Notes under the pieces: model-generated
Seen by the model: the letters and a program-made list of their open reading frames with translations, nothing else
What the model was told of the DNA's origin: nothing
Databases searched by the model: none
Part shown: positions 7,658-7,712 of the stretch, piece by piece
How positions within the stretch are numbered: the stretch's first letter is position 1
Layout: each line of letters opens with the position of its first letter
Assembly (NCBI GenBank): GCA_036558905.1
Contig: DATBER010000102.1
Span: forward strand, 1-7,712
Reading direction: 5' to 3'
DNA length: 7,712 nt
Origin: DASXRA01 sp036558905
Lineage (GTDB): Bacteria; Actinomycetota; Actinomycetes; Mycobacteriales; Jatrophihabitantaceae
Program-made: the position numbers and the translations under genes

Positions 7658-7712
7658 CTCGACGGCCGGCCGCTGATCGACGTCCACCTGCATCCGGCGA
7701 ACCGGGCCGGCC
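7655..7712 (+). CDS. amidohydrolase-like protein, N-terminal fragment (runs off the right edge)
   Basis: Only 19 complete codons are present, reading MLDGRPLIDVHLHPANRAG from the TTG. The IDVHLHP segment resembles the first-strand HxH metal-binding motif (IDxHxHP) of the amidohydrolase superfamily, especially the Amidohydro_2 (COG2159) group. That group includes metal-dependent hydrolases and aromatic-acid decarboxylases. The gene starts nine bases after the ligase stop, so it is very likely co-transcribed with the box genes. A role in producing benzoate from a precursor, or in a later hydrolytic step, is possible but not shown. The motif is short and the assignment rests on it alone. Confidence 0.55.
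   Translation, partial: MLDGRPLIDVHLHPANRAG

Overview
The window is GC-rich and densely coded, with short intergenic gaps, GTG and TTG starts, and a -10-only (TANNNT) promoter whose predicted start site falls on a GTG. These features, together with nadA-nadB divergent from a NrtR-type Nudix regulator (the arrangement of Rv1593c/Rv1594/Rv1595 in Mycobacterium tuberculosis), point to an actinobacterium. The genus cannot be read from the sequence alone.

Region 1 (about 1-1965) is de novo NAD biosynthesis and its regulator. On the minus strand, nadA (quinolinate synthase) overlaps the start of nadB (L-aspartate oxidase, cut by the window edge) by an ATGA junction. A NrtR-like Nudix/winged-helix regulator is transcribed divergently. 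The gap between them holds a long imperfect palindrome centred near 1223, the likely operator for both directions.

Region 2 (about 1962-2951) holds a minus-strand PaaX-family regulator whose stop codon overlaps the nrtR stop codon tail-to-tail. Its upstream side faces the catabolic operon across a gap of about 140 bp. That gap carries a TTGACG promoter flanked by a TTCTACA/TGTAGAA inverted repeat, so this PaaX-type protein is the best candidate for control of the operon.

Region 3 (2952 to the right edge) is a plus-strand aerobic benzoyl-CoA (box) operon. It runs boxC (benzoyl-CoA-dihydrodiol lyase), boxB (diiron benzoyl-CoA 2,3-epoxidase), a benzoate-CoA ligase, and the start of an amidohydrolase-like gene cut by the window edge. 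Together the first three activate benzoate to benzoyl-CoA, epoxidise the ring and cleave it hydrolytically to 3,4-dehydroadipyl-CoA semialdehyde and formate. The reductase boxA and the semialdehyde dehydrogenase boxD are not in the window. The most interesting points are the PaaX-type rather than BoxR-type regulator beside box genes, its putative operator, and the amidohydrolase-like gene tightly coupled to the ligase.
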